Below are positions 36,138 through 44,977 of a DNA stretch of 64,000 nucleotides, piece by piece. Position 1 is the first letter of the stretch. The number at the start of each line of letters is the position of its first letter. The notes under the pieces were generated by a model. The model saw only the letters and a program-made list of their open reading frames with translations, ran no database searches and was not told the DNA's origin. A program made the position numbers and the translations under genes. The stretch comes from Serratia plymuthica (lineage in GTDB: Bacteria; Pseudomonadota; Gammaproteobacteria; Enterobacterales; Enterobacteriaceae): assembly GCF_018336935.1 (NCBI RefSeq), contig NZ_CP068771.1, positions 2,294,001-2,358,000 of the forward strand, in the 5' to 3' direction.

Positions 36138-37193
36138 CTACGTATTGCCCTGACCAGAGAAGAAGCGCGCCGGCCGATAGCTTTCAAGCATTTCCAGCGA
36201 CTTACCGGTGACCAACTCTTCACTTATCATCCTCCCCAGAGTGGCTGCGCAGGTCACTGCCGGATGCATAACCGCCACGTAAACACCTGTTATGTCACCT
36301 ATGAATCCGATGATCGGGCATCCATCTGCCGGCACAGGTCGCTGTCCCACCGATTGGCTAAGCAGTTGTGCCGACTCTGTGCCTTTTAAGGCGATTTTCA
36401 TCGCCGTGAGCGTGTCAGAGGCGACGCCATCAATTCCGCCTGTTGTCGGATAATCCTCCACGGCTAAAATATCCCCGTTGCGGGTATGGCGAACTTCTAT
36501 ATCATGGCCTGAAATCAAGGTGTTAACCACGTGGCCTGTCGCGCCGTATCGCAATAAGATGGCCGGTGAAGCTGTGATCGGGAGCAGGGTACCAATGGAA
36601 TCGAGCAGGGGTGATATGCCCGTTCCGCATGCCAGGATGAGGCAATCCGCCTGCAATATGCCCTCCTGAGTCTCGATACCGGTAATGTTGTTTCCCTCTC
36701 GAGTAAACCCGATTATCGCCGCCTGAGTTTTCAGCGTGGCACCGAGAGTACGGGCTTTATCCAGCAGGACACGGGTGGCGTCTATAGGATCAATGGCCCC
36801 ATCTTGCTGCGCATAATAAGCGCGTTGCGGCGGGTTATTCAGCGCGGGTTCAAGCCGGGAGATGCCCGGTTGACGAAGCAAGCGAGCGTCGGCCTGGCTC
36901 TCCAGTGAAAAATCGTCGTAACTGAGCGCTCCCGTCCAGTTCACCCAAAGTTCCGGGATCTCTTTTTCCAGCCGGTGCCAATCCGCCACCGAGGCGCGGC
37001 GAAGAAGGGCATCCGGCGCATCATCACTCACCGTACTGTGGATCCAGCCAAAAGAGCTGCCGGTGGCCCCCGACGCGGGCTGGCCTTTATCGATAACGGT
37101 CACTTTTATCCCGCAACTGGCCAGGTGATAGGCTATCGATGCCCCCATAATTCCCGCGCCTGCAACAATCATGTGTTTTTCTGTGGAACACAT
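36138..37193 (-). CDS. FAD-dependent amine/amino-acid oxidoreductase (DAO family)
   Basis: 351 residues with an N-terminal dinucleotide-binding fold (MIVAGAGIMGASIAYHLASCGIKVTVIDKG) and the GATGSSFGWIH segment typical of D-amino-acid oxidase/glycine oxidase relatives. A C-terminal VGQRPVPADGCPIIGFIGDITGVYVAVMHPAVT holds the flavin-contact GxxG region. It oxidises an unknown amine or amino acid. Transcribed alone and convergent with the RND gene. It marks the left border of the polyketide region rather than clearly belonging to it. Confidence 0.85.
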   Translation of the reverse strand: MCSTEKHMIVAGAGIMGASIAYHLASCGIKVTVIDKGQPASGATGSSFGWIHSTVSDDAPDALLRRASVADWHRLEKEIPELWVNWTGALSYDDFSLESQADARLLRQPGISRLEPALNNPPQRAYYAQQDGAIDPIDATRVLLDKARTLGATLKTQAAIIGFTREGNNITGIETQEGILQADCLILACGTGISPLLDSIGTLLPITASPAILLRYGATGHVVNTLISGHDIEVRHTRNGDILAVEDYPTTGGIDGVASDTLTAMKIALKGTESAQLLSQSVGQRPVPADGCPIIGFIGDITGVYVAVMHPAVTCAATLGRMISEELVTGKSLEMLESYRPARFFSGQGNT

Positions 37194-37632
37194 ACCGAAT
37201 CCCTCGCGTCACTGTCCGTTCAATAAAGAATTTTGCCAGCCTCGTAGGCTATATCATTCCGGTATCACCATCTTGACTGCGCGTGTGCTCACAGCGGAAT
37301 ATCTCATTGTGAAGAATGGCGTTGGCCACTATGAGCATTACTCCATGCTGCATTTGAAGGCCAGCGGCCAACCTCAGTCGGCGAAACGTTATTGTCCGTG
37401 AGAAAATATTCTCGAACAAAAGCGGTGCTGAGTATGATTTTTTTCGGTGCATGTTGGCGCGTTCTGTAAGACCAAATATGCCAATTTTTATCAGATTTCA
37501 CGTAGCGCGATCAAAAAAGAAGGGTGTTTGGGCCGAGCTCATTGCGTTATCTGCCAGGGGAGTAGCTTCTGGATGATTTTCCGCTATTATCTCTTTTCTT
37601 TGAACACCACTTTCCAATCAGGAGTGGCAGTA
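37194..37632. other. AT-rich intergenic region left of the polyketide cluster
   Basis: About 440 bases between divergent genes. The hydrolase frame is open here from 37447, but the translated stretch has no family resemblance and lacks a ribosome site. Nothing else supported. Confidence 0.5.
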
Positions 37633-38490
37633 ATGTTTGATTCCAATCGAGGTTTTTTGCGTCACGCCTCCATGAGACGGATTTTTTATTACCATTACAC
37701 GAAGAGCAATAGCGTCACTACTTTGCTGATGATTCATGGGTTTGCTGAGGCTTCTTTTATTTGGTCAAAAACCGCCCAGGAAATCGCGAGTAAGTTTAAT
37801 TGCGATGTTATTGCCATCGATCTGAGCGGCCATGGGCGATCAGACTGGCGTGAAGATGGCAACTACAATACTGCCAATTATGCGGATGACGTTGAGTTCG
37901 TTATAAATGAATTGAATATAAAATCGCTTGTTTTAATTGGGCACTCTATGGGGGGGAGAATTGCCCATGAGCTGCTGAAAAGAAAAATATCCGGGGTGTG
38001 TGGAATGGTGATGGTTGATTTCTGCCCGGAAATGAGTGGCGGTACGTCATCAAACCACGTGGCGAGAAATTTCGAAAGGTCGGTGATAAGATCATGGTCG
38101 ATTGATGAATATGCCGGTTTCATCAGCAATACCAGGCCATTATTACCGGGAAAAGAGATTAAGTGGCTGGCAGCTGAGCTATTGGTCAAAAAAAATGGCA
38201 GCTATTTTTTCCATGCGGACCCCCGCATTTTAAATAATAGTGAAAATCACCGCGCTAATGAGAGATCGCCGGTCATGGCTTGCTCAATTCCTATCTCGAT
38301 AATCAGAGGGTGTTTCTCCTCGTTTGTCAGCGAACATCAGGCGCAAGATTATCTTCGCGATTTCAAGCTCTCGAAGTATTACAACGTGCCTAAATCCGGC
38401 CACGGATTGGTCATTGAAAATAATAGCGGATTCAATATGGCGCTCTATGATTTCATGCAGATGATACCCGGCATAGCAGAACTGGCGTGA
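37633..38490 (+). CDS. Alpha/beta hydrolase
   Basis: 285 residues. It has a canonical alpha/beta-hydrolase core: LLMIHGFAEASFIW with the oxyanion region, AIDLSGHGRSDW, the nucleophile elbow VLIGHSMGGRI with the Ser, and the C-terminal catalytic His in KSGHGLVIEN. The start ATG follows CAGGAG. The base composition is distinctly AT-richer than the PKS genes. Position at the edge of the trans-AT PKS cluster suggests a tailoring or editing thioesterase/esterase; this is inference. Confidence 0.85.
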   Translation: MFDSNRGFLRHASMRRIFYYHYTKSNSVTTLLMIHGFAEASFIWSKTAQEIASKFNCDVIAIDLSGHGRSDWREDGNYNTANYADDVEFVINELNIKSLVLIGHSMGGRIAHELLKRKISGVCGMVMVDFCPEMSGGTSSNHVARNFERSVIRSWSIDEYAGFISNTRPLLPGKEIKWLAAELLVKKNGSYFFHADPRILNNSENHRANERSPVMACSIPISIIRGCFSSFVSEHQAQDYLRDFKLSKYYNVPKSGHGLVIENNSGFNMALYDFMQMIPGIAELA

Positions 38491-38921
38491 GCGTGCCTTC
38501 ATCGACGCGCGAACCGATAAAACTTCATTTTAAATACATGTAATTATGATTTTCGTGTGCGCATTTAAGCTTGCAAGGGGTTAGCCTAATCCTAACGGCT
38601 ACCCGCAGCGCGTTTTGCCGCGCATGGCCGCCGCAGGATGCTATCGGCATTAAGAGACCGAAACGGAAATAATGGTGCAACAGGCCATTGTCGCGTGCCG
38701 CTTTTGATTTCATTTTTATTTTACCTCATTCGTTGTTTTATTTTAATTTATAATGGATACTGTTTATTCTCTCTGAGAATTCCATCCATGTATTAATCAT
38801 TGCAATCATTGGCACCGCAATGAATCGCTATCCGGATGTAAATTGAAAATCTGATGTTTAATCAGGCCGTGTGTCGTGATCAAGAATAATCTCTGTTAAT
38901 TTTAATCGAGGTGTTTCAGGC
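38491..38921. other. Intergenic region between hydrolase and exporter genes
   Basis: About 430 AT-rich bases. No gene or strong structure is seen; it probably holds the promoter of the LysE-type gene. Confidence 0.45.
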
Positions 38922-39527
38922 ATGTTTAGCGAAAATGAATATGTAAGAGTGACATTATACATTGCATTGCTGTTGAGTGTCCCTGGGCCGACCAATACAT
39001 TGCTGTTCTGCGCAGGTTACACGCAGGGTTTCGTGAAAAGCCTGAAGCTGATTTTATCGGAATGGATAGGGTACTTTCTGGCGGTTACGGCATGGGGAGT
39101 CTTTTTTACCTATTTGGCGCAACACGGGAATCCGGTGTTAAGCATCATTAAATTGATGTCTGCATTTTACGCGGCTTATTTGGCGATAAAGGTGTGGCGC
39201 TTTTCGCTTCATCAGGTTCGCGGCAATGTGACTTTCGGTACGGTATTCATTACAACGCTGCTAAATCCGAAGGCTTTTTTATTTGCGGACTCTATCATTC
39301 CTCCATCGGCTTTTCTTTATCAAGACAGTTACTTTCATGCCATGCTCTGTTTGTTATTGGCGCTGTTGCCTGTTTCCCTCATATGGACTTATTCAGGCAG
39401 CCTTATTAACTTCAATGAGCACTCGAATTACAAGTTAAAACCCGTGTTCTTTTATCGCAGCGCCTCGCTGGTTATCTCATTTTTTGCCGCTTCGATGTTT
39501 TACAAATCGGTATCAATGATGCTTTAG
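38922..39527 (+). CDS. LysE/RhtB-family exporter
   Basis: 201-residue membrane protein with six hydrophobic segments and the LysE-family SVPGPTNTLLFCAGYTQG motif near the N-terminus, plus LLNPKAFLFADSI (the NPKA segment) mid-protein. The family exports amino acids and small metabolites. The start ATG is preceded by GAGGTG. Between the hydrolase and the beta-branching cassette, so export of a pathway product or precursor is possible, but the family is small for exporting a macrolide. Confidence 0.85.
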   Translation: MFSENEYVRVTLYIALLLSVPGPTNTLLFCAGYTQGFVKSLKLILSEWIGYFLAVTAWGVFFTYLAQHGNPVLSIIKLMSAFYAAYLAIKVWRFSLHQVRGNVTFGTVFITTLLNPKAFLFADSIIPPSAFLYQDSYFHAMLCLLLALLPVSLIWTYSGSLINFNEHSNYKLKPVFFYRSASLVISFFAASMFYKSVSMML

Positions 39528-39531
39528 CGAT

Positions 39532-39550
39532 TGCTCAACCGGGTTGAGCA
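39532..39550. terminator. Hairpin between convergent exporter and ECH2 genes
   Basis: TGCTCAACC-G-GGTTGAGCA, a perfect 9-bp inverted repeat five bases after the exporter stop codon. No T-run, so possibly a bidirectional hairpin or a binding site. Confidence 0.5.
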
Positions 39551-39563
39551 GGGGCCGCATGTA

Positions 39564-40313
39564 TTAATTGCCAAATAGCCTGTCGATGTTTTGCCGAACT
39601 TCTGGTTGGTAAAAGGTTGTCTCATGCATGAGAACTTCTTGCGCGGTATAGTTCGGCAACTGGGCGCGTAGATTCCGGGTCAGATGATCCTTTAACGTGA
39701 TGAGAGACAAACGGGGTTTTTTTACCAGATCCCTGGCGATGGATAAAGCCGCCGCGGCGACGTCCTCCCTGGGGTAAACCGGGAACGGCACGCCCCTTTG
39801 TCTCAAGGTTTCGCCGCGATAGTTATTCCCCAACATCAACATCTCTCCCCCTAAAGCCAGCCCCAGTTTCTCCGGTACGATAAGGGTTCCTCCCATGCCG
39901 GGCGTAAAGCCGTACTTCATAAAATTGGCGGTATAAATGCTTTCCTTGCTCATAATCACAAAATCGGCAAAGAGCCCCATTACCAGGCCGCCTCCCACTG
40001 CATGCCCCTGCATGGCGGAAATGACCGGGATAGGGCATTCAAGGGGCAGGCTGTAGATGTTGGTGTCCGTGAACTTTCCCTTTCCGGCCTGCAAGGCAAA
40101 CAGATCTTCCTGAGTTCCCCCTGTGGCGAAGTAGTTATCATAGCCAGTAAGAATGACGGTTTTATAACGCTCCGTCGTTTCAACCTGTTTGAACGCCAGG
40201 ATCAGTTCATTGACCAACGCGCGTGAAAAGGTGTTCTTATAGGCGCGATCTTGCATGCGTATCTGGGCGATCCCTGGTTCTATCTCCTGAAAATCAATGA
40301 CATTTGTCGACAT
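39564..40313 (-). CDS. ECH2, beta-branching decarboxylase of the crotonase family
   Basis: 249-residue enoyl-CoA-hydratase-fold enzyme of the PksI/MupK type. It decarboxylates the 3-methylglutaconyl-ACP intermediate to set a beta-methyl or exomethylene branch on the polyketide. Oxyanion and core segments are visible (GYDNYFATGGT, ISAMQGHAVGGGLVMGLFADF, NFMKYGFTPGMGGT). It is the last gene of the minus-strand cassette and starts two bases after the ECH1 stop. A close relative is embedded in the divergent PKS (51620-52370), so the cluster carries two ECH2 copies. Confidence 0.9.
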   Translation of the reverse strand: MSTNVIDFQEIEPGIAQIRMQDRAYKNTFSRALVNELILAFKQVETTERYKTVILTGYDNYFATGGTQEDLFALQAGKGKFTDTNIYSLPLECPIPVISAMQGHAVGGGLVMGLFADFVIMSKESIYTANFMKYGFTPGMGGTLIVPEKLGLALGGEMLMLGNNYRGETLRQRGVPFPVYPREDVAAAALSIARDLVKKPRLSLITLKDHLTRNLRAQLPNYTAQEVLMHETTFYQPEVRQNIDRLFGN

Positions 40314-40315
40314 TT

Positions 40316-41092
40316 CTAGGCCTCCCAGGGGTATTTGCCCGTTTGTATGTAACGGTTTATTTTTCTGATGTTGTCCTCATCCGAAAAAATCTCCACATTC
40401 ATCGCCAGAGCCGCCGATTTTTGATCGCCAACCCGCGTATCAAGTTCCGCCATGTAGGATTTGTAACGTACGATGGCCGATTTTGATAAACAGCTAAGCC
40501 GTTGAATATGCTTTTTAAGGAGCAGGTCGCTGTTATCGCCATAATCGTCAACCAATCCCCAGCAGTGGGCCTGTTCCGCCGACACCGGCTTGGTCATCAG
40601 CGTCATATAATGCGCTTTTTGTCTGCCTATCTTGTTTATCAGGAAGGGGAGCACACAGGCCGGCAACAAGCCGAATAACATTTCAGACAGGCTGAACAGA
40701 GCCCGATTGTCGGCAATGACGATATCGCTGGCGGCAACGAAACCTAATCCTCCCGCGTTGGCCTTGCCCTTGACATGGGCAAGGCTGATGTAAGGCCCGC
40801 TCATCATATCTTGCCAGACAGAATAAAGGATTTCCGGATCCTGAGGCCGGCCACCGCTGCCGCTTCCGGCTATATTTCCTTGTTCGATGGCCTGCAAATC
40901 TGCGCCGAAGCAAAAGACCTCAGGTAAGCCCTCAACAACCAATATGTTGATTTTATCGCGAAACTCGCGGATGGCCGCCCGACACTCGATGGCAAATGCT
41001 TCATTGATCGTATTGCTGGCTTCAGGCCGGTATATTTGCAGATACAAGACCGAGCCTTCCTGCCGCAATCTTAGCGTTTGATATGATGACAT
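40316..41092 (-). CDS. ECH1, beta-branching dehydratase of the crotonase family
   Basis: 258-residue crotonase-fold enzyme of the PksH/MupJ type that dehydrates the HMG-ACP made by HMGS. Motifs: VFCFGADLQAIEQG, VKGKANAGGLGFVAASDIVIAD and FSLSEMLFGLLPACVLPFL. The frame also has an ATG at 41104 that overlaps the HMGS stop; neither start has a strong ribosome site, so the N-terminus may be four residues longer. Part of the ACP-KS-HMGS-ECH1-ECH2 unit. Confidence 0.9.
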   Translation of the reverse strand: MSSYQTLRLRQEGSVLYLQIYRPEASNTINEAFAIECRAAIREFRDKINILVVEGLPEVFCFGADLQAIEQGNIAGSGSGGRPQDPEILYSVWQDMMSGPYISLAHVKGKANAGGLGFVAASDIVIADNRALFSLSEMLFGLLPACVLPFLINKIGRQKAHYMTLMTKPVSAEQAHCWGLVDDYGDNSDLLLKKHIQRLSCLSKSAIVRYKSYMAELDTRVGDQKSAALAMNVEIFSDEDNIRKINRYIQTGKYPWEA

Positions 41093-41094
41093 GG

Positions 41095-42357
41095 TCAAAC
41101 CCATTCATATTCACGATGAAACTGGTTGATGCGCTTCAGAACCAGGCGTTGAGGAGCTCGCGATCCTGCATGAATTTGCGGGAACAGGCTCAGATCCAGC
41201 TCGACGTTTTTGGTGCCGAAGCTGACGCGCTGGTTGCTGTAAAGCAAAGCGTCATATTCATCCATGGTCAGTTCCCGGCGGTTGTCCAGGTGAGCGCCGA
41301 TGCCCATTTGCCTGACGCGCCGGGCGCTTTCAGCTGTGACTACGCCGCTGAAAAACTCGGAGCAGCAGCCAGAACCGTACGAAAAACAACCGATGCGCTG
41401 TGCTGATTGAATATCGGCATTCGCCAACGTGCTGAGCAGTGAAAGCGCCAACGTCGCTCCCATAATATTGCCGACGCGCTGGCAATAATTTAGCCCTGGA
41501 GTGACCCGACGGGCGAAGTCGGCTTCAATATCCTGCGGGGCTGCGCGAACCAGTTTGCGCATCATGTTGCGATGAGCGCCTTTGACCATTCCGCCGAACG
41601 GCGTATGGAAGGCCAAATAGCCAAAGGTGTTCACATAATCAATGTCGGCGGTGCGTTTCTCGTATTCCTGATAGGCTTTTTCGCAACATTCAAGATAGGC
41701 CAATAATGACAGGTCCGAATCCCCGGTTTCCATATCGGGAATGGGTCTGCAGGTATCCATCACTTCATAACCGTAATACCCATTCGCCCCGACATCGATT
41801 TGAAAAACGTGCGGGCTGTCGCTGACCAGCATGGCCACGGCGCCCGAACCACCGCTCGGCTCGGCAAAAGACCAATCCTGGCGGGTCGTTGCGGCGCTTC
41901 CCTCTTCCAGGATGAAACGCGTCATATCGGTGGCGATAACGAGCGCCTTGCTGCCTGGCGATGTCTGAGAAAGGATGGTATTCACCGCCATTTGCAAACC
42001 GGCGACGCCGGAGTAGCAGGCCGTTTTCAGTTCAAACAAGCGACAATTTCGCTTTAATCCCAGGTAGTGATGCACATAGGTGCTGAGGGATTTGCCGAAG
42101 TCGATGCCTGACTCCGTGCAGGTAATCAACAACTCAATGCTGTTTTTTTCCTCATCACTCAGAGCATCCAGAATGGGTTTGGCGGCATTGACGGCAAAGC
42201 TGACGGGATCTTCACAGGGTAAACTGACCGTTTTTTGCTTCATCAGCAGATTGTCGAAGCGTGATATATCCAGCTGACGATGTTGCGCCAGATCCCTGAC
42301 ATTGATATAGCTTGAGCCGCAAAAGGCGTTTATCGCTTCAATTCCAACGGAAATCAT
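41095..42357 (-). CDS. HMG-CoA synthase-like beta-branching enzyme (HMGS)
   Basis: 420 residues, the PksG/MupH type. It adds acetyl from the dedicated ACP onto the beta-keto group of an ACP-bound polyketide. Catalytic Cys lies in ELKTACYSGVAGLQ, and the conserved Glu region is seen as LLITCTESGIDFGKS. The later GSGCCSEFFSG segment is also typical. Works with the cassette ACP and decarboxylating KS directly upstream on the same strand; likely substrates are the Trp-motif tandem ACPs of the two PKSs. Confidence 0.95.
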   Translation of the reverse strand: MISVGIEAINAFCGSSYINVRDLAQHRQLDISRFDNLLMKQKTVSLPCEDPVSFAVNAAKPILDALSDEEKNSIELLITCTESGIDFGKSLSTYVHHYLGLKRNCRLFELKTACYSGVAGLQMAVNTILSQTSPGSKALVIATDMTRFILEEGSAATTRQDWSFAEPSGGSGAVAMLVSDSPHVFQIDVGANGYYGYEVMDTCRPIPDMETGDSDLSLLAYLECCEKAYQEYEKRTADIDYVNTFGYLAFHTPFGGMVKGAHRNMMRKLVRAAPQDIEADFARRVTPGLNYCQRVGNIMGATLALSLLSTLANADIQSAQRIGCFSYGSGCCSEFFSGVVTAESARRVRQMGIGAHLDNRRELTMDEYDALLYSNQRVSFGTKNVELDLSLFPQIHAGSRAPQRLVLKRINQFHREYEWV

Positions 42358-42396
42358 AATGCCTCTTTTCGCGAGGTTACATGGAGGTTTACGCCG

Positions 42397-43653
42397 TTAT
42401 TGGCTGACATGTTCCAACACAACGCAGGTATTAATGCCGCCGAAACCGAAAGCATTGTTCAACGCGATGGCGGTCGGCTGGCTTTGAGCCTGTTGCCCGA
42501 CAAAACGGCAGTCATTGTCGATGGGGTTTTCCAGATTCAAATTCGGATGCAGGAAGCGTTCTTTCATTTGTATCAACGTGGCGGCCGCTTCCACGGCGGC
42601 GGCGGCGTACAGGCAATGTCCCGTGAGACTTTTGGTGGAGTTAAGCCAAATCTGCCGATGGTAGGGGCCAAAAGCGTGCTTGATGGCGGCAATTTCAGTT
42701 TCATCTCCCTGCAATGAACTGGTGCCGTGAGTATTGATGTAATTGACCGAGTCATAAGGGCGATTCGCCGCCAGCAGCGCCTGGCGCATCGCGCGCGACT
42801 CACCTTCGCTGCTTGGGTTGCTGCCGCGGTTGGCATCCAGGCAGAGGCTGCCGCCAAGCACGCGCCCCCAAATCGGCGCATTGCGCTCATTGGCGCTTTG
42901 CTCGTTTTCGAGCAACAGGCAGGCGCAGCCTTGGCCATAGACAAAACCTTGCCGATTATGATCAAAAGGGCGGCAAAGCCGCGCGGCATCGTATGCGTCG
43001 CCTTCAGTCAGCAAGGCGCCGCTGTTTTTGAAAGCCTGTATTTCCGGCGGTGACAAATCCGCCATCGCGCCGACGACCAGACAAGCCTGCGTAACCCCCG
43101 AGGCGATTTGCCGGTAGGCGTGCAGAAGGCCGGTGTTGCCGCTGGCAGAGGCTCCGCCCACGGTGTAGCCTTCACCGCGAAGGGTTAAAAGCTCGCTGAG
43201 CAGCGCCAGTTGGTTGGTATCCATAAAACACAGCGCATGGCTGGCGGGAACAAACTCGGGGCGATCAACATAAGACTGACGGATTTGATATTGATACTTT
43301 TGTTCGATGTTATGCCCGGCAATGATGACCCCACGTCGTTCGGGAGGATAGGGGCACCCGTCGGCAAAGGCGTCATGCCAGGCTTCGAGCGCGGTTGCGA
43401 GCGATAAACGGGCGCTTAGCGGCGCTTTGGCGCCCAGGCGCAACGCATGATTCAGCGTTTCCTGCGAGAGGGGTAAAGATGCCAGTGCGGTTTTGTAACT
43501 GTAGTCCGCCAGGCTGGCCTTGATTGCAGGAAATTCGTTGATATGACACTTAATGCCGCTGATGCCTGATTTCAGCGCCTGGGTAAAGGCGGGTATTCCA
43601 ATTCCATTGGCAGCAGAGACGCCTAAGCCGGTCACAACGACATGGTTCATCAT
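42397..43653 (-). CDS. Decarboxylating ketosynthase of the beta-branching cassette
   Basis: 418-residue stand-alone KS of the PksF/MupG type. The active-site Cys is replaced by Ser (GGASASGNTG), while the two His motifs are intact (NTHGTSSLQGD and KSLTGHCL). That combination removes CO2 from malonyl-ACP to give acetyl-ACP for the HMGS. It lies between the ACP and HMGS genes. Two adjacent ATGs follow GGGGGC; the first is used. Confidence 0.93.
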   Translation of the reverse strand: MMNHVVVTGLGVSAANGIGIPAFTQALKSGISGIKCHINEFPAIKASLADYSYKTALASLPLSQETLNHALRLGAKAPLSARLSLATALEAWHDAFADGCPYPPERRGVIIAGHNIEQKYQYQIRQSYVDRPEFVPASHALCFMDTNQLALLSELLTLRGEGYTVGGASASGNTGLLHAYRQIASGVTQACLVVGAMADLSPPEIQAFKNSGALLTEGDAYDAARLCRPFDHNRQGFVYGQGCACLLLENEQSANERNAPIWGRVLGGSLCLDANRGSNPSSEGESRAMRQALLAANRPYDSVNYINTHGTSSLQGDETEIAAIKHAFGPYHRQIWLNSTKSLTGHCLYAAAAVEAAATLIQMKERFLHPNLNLENPIDNDCRFVGQQAQSQPTAIALNNAFGFGGINTCVVLEHVSQ

Positions 43654-43719
43654 ACGCCCCCGGTCTTACTTTACTGATTGAGCATTTATGCCACAGAGCA
43701 GCATATGCAAATGAAATGG

Positions 43720-43971
43720 TTACTGCGCTTTGGCGTGCAGGAAGCTGACTAACTCGCCGATGTTTTTAAGAGAAGCGGCTTCGTGGAGGGGGAATATGAC
43801 ATCAATGGCTTCCATGCTGGAGAGAAGAATATCTGCACGGTCAATTGAGTTGGCGCCTAAATCTCGCATGCTGTCTTCTTGAGTAATAGTACCGGCGTCC
43901 AGGTGCGGCAGGGTTTCCAGTAGGTTTTTTACGATGATGTTGAATATGTCTTCTTTACTCTTTGGGCTCAT
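43720..43971 (-). CDS. Acyl carrier protein of the beta-branching cassette
   Basis: 83-residue discrete ACP. The phosphopantetheine Ser is in DLGANSIDRADILLS. It carries malonyl, then acetyl after the decarboxylating KS acts, and donates it to HMGS. Good ribosome site AGGAG before the ATG. First gene of the minus-strand cassette, divergent from the large PKS across about 1 kb. Confidence 0.93.
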   Translation of the reverse strand: MSPKSKEDIFNIIVKNLLETLPHLDAGTITQEDSMRDLGANSIDRADILLSSMEAIDVIFPLHEAASLKNIGELVSFLHAKAQ

Positions 43972-44977
43972 ACGCTGCTCCTGACTTGTATGGTGGAGTG
44001 TAAATTAACATGAATGAGAATGAATTTATTAATTTCAACGCCAAAGAAAAACACCAGAGTTAATTATCCTCTGATAATGAAGCTCGATCTGAAAACCGGC
44101 TTTTCTTTATTATTGATCCTGAGAAATTAACCAGAAATAACCAAGAATAGCCAAGATAAATCATGAAGAACGTTTAACTCTTTGCTCTGTTGGCAACCTT
44201 ATATCAGGGAAAATAAAGGAGTGTCAATCAGTATTTATCAATTTTTTTACAGTTTTGTCACCTGCGGTTAGCACCTGTTTTTTGCGCATTTTTGTATCCA
44301 ATCCGAATGCTTTCACGGCTCGGCCAGCCTGGCGGATAGCTGCCAACAGGAGGGTATAGGCTCATCGCAACGCCAGGCGGCAGAACCATGCTGCCGGCGC
44401 CCACTATCGTGTTTCTCGCTGCGCCCGCACTTTGGCATTCGATACCCGTCAGGGTGAGTGAGCAACGCAGGGGGCGATGATGATGTTATTTTTCATTTAA
44501 AATCAATTAATTGTTATTTTTAACCCGATATTGATTATGCGGCGCGCGTTACTCAGCTGTTCCGCAGGCACCTTCCTTGACCATACGGCAATGCGCTCTC
44601 GGCAAGCGTCTTTACGCTGTCCGGGTCGCAATCCGTGCCCTAAGGACAAGATGGGGGTTATCCCTGCCCACTCAGTTCAGTTGTTCGTTTTATCAACATT
44701 CCGCGAAGCGGGGTGGGCTTGTCAGTCGGGCTTTCATGCTAAAAACGGTTAGTATGACTTAACATTTACGCTCCTGTTTTCATTAAGAAAAGCTAATTAA
44801 ATGTTAATACTTAAGCTGATTGAAATATTTTGAAATAATTTTTGCGCAGCGGCTCCATGTGTCATTTTAAGTTTTGGTTATAGTTGTTTGGATCTAAATA
44901 TATTGAAATCGAAGTTTAAGTGAAGAAGCCTTCCAAAGTTAACCAAACTATTCATGCATATTGGTGAAGGGGTCGTG
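43972..44977. other. Large divergent regulatory region of the PKS cluster
   Basis: About 1 kb between the cassette ACP and the first PKS gene. The outer parts (43980-44280 and 44750-44977) are AT-rich, while the middle is GC-richer and may be debris of older genes. Promoters for both arms must lie here. No ops/RfaH element or clear lux-type box was found by eye. A weak acyltransferase-like remnant is listed separately. Confidence 0.5.
44258..44482 (-). pseudogene. Possible hexapeptide acyltransferase fragment
   Basis: A minus-strand frame without a proper start contains RNTIVGAGSMVLPPGVA, which resembles the left-handed beta-helix end of hexapeptide acyltransferases, then becomes unlike the family and stops. 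Too short to be sure; chance is possible. Confidence 0.2.

Noticed and set aside
37447..37632. Upstream extension of the alpha/beta hydrolase
   Set aside because: No ribosome site and no family similarity; the ATG at 37633 has AGGAG and begins the fold.
44760..44977. Search for an ops/RfaH element in the PKS 1 leader
   Set aside because: No GGCGGTAG core was found by eye.
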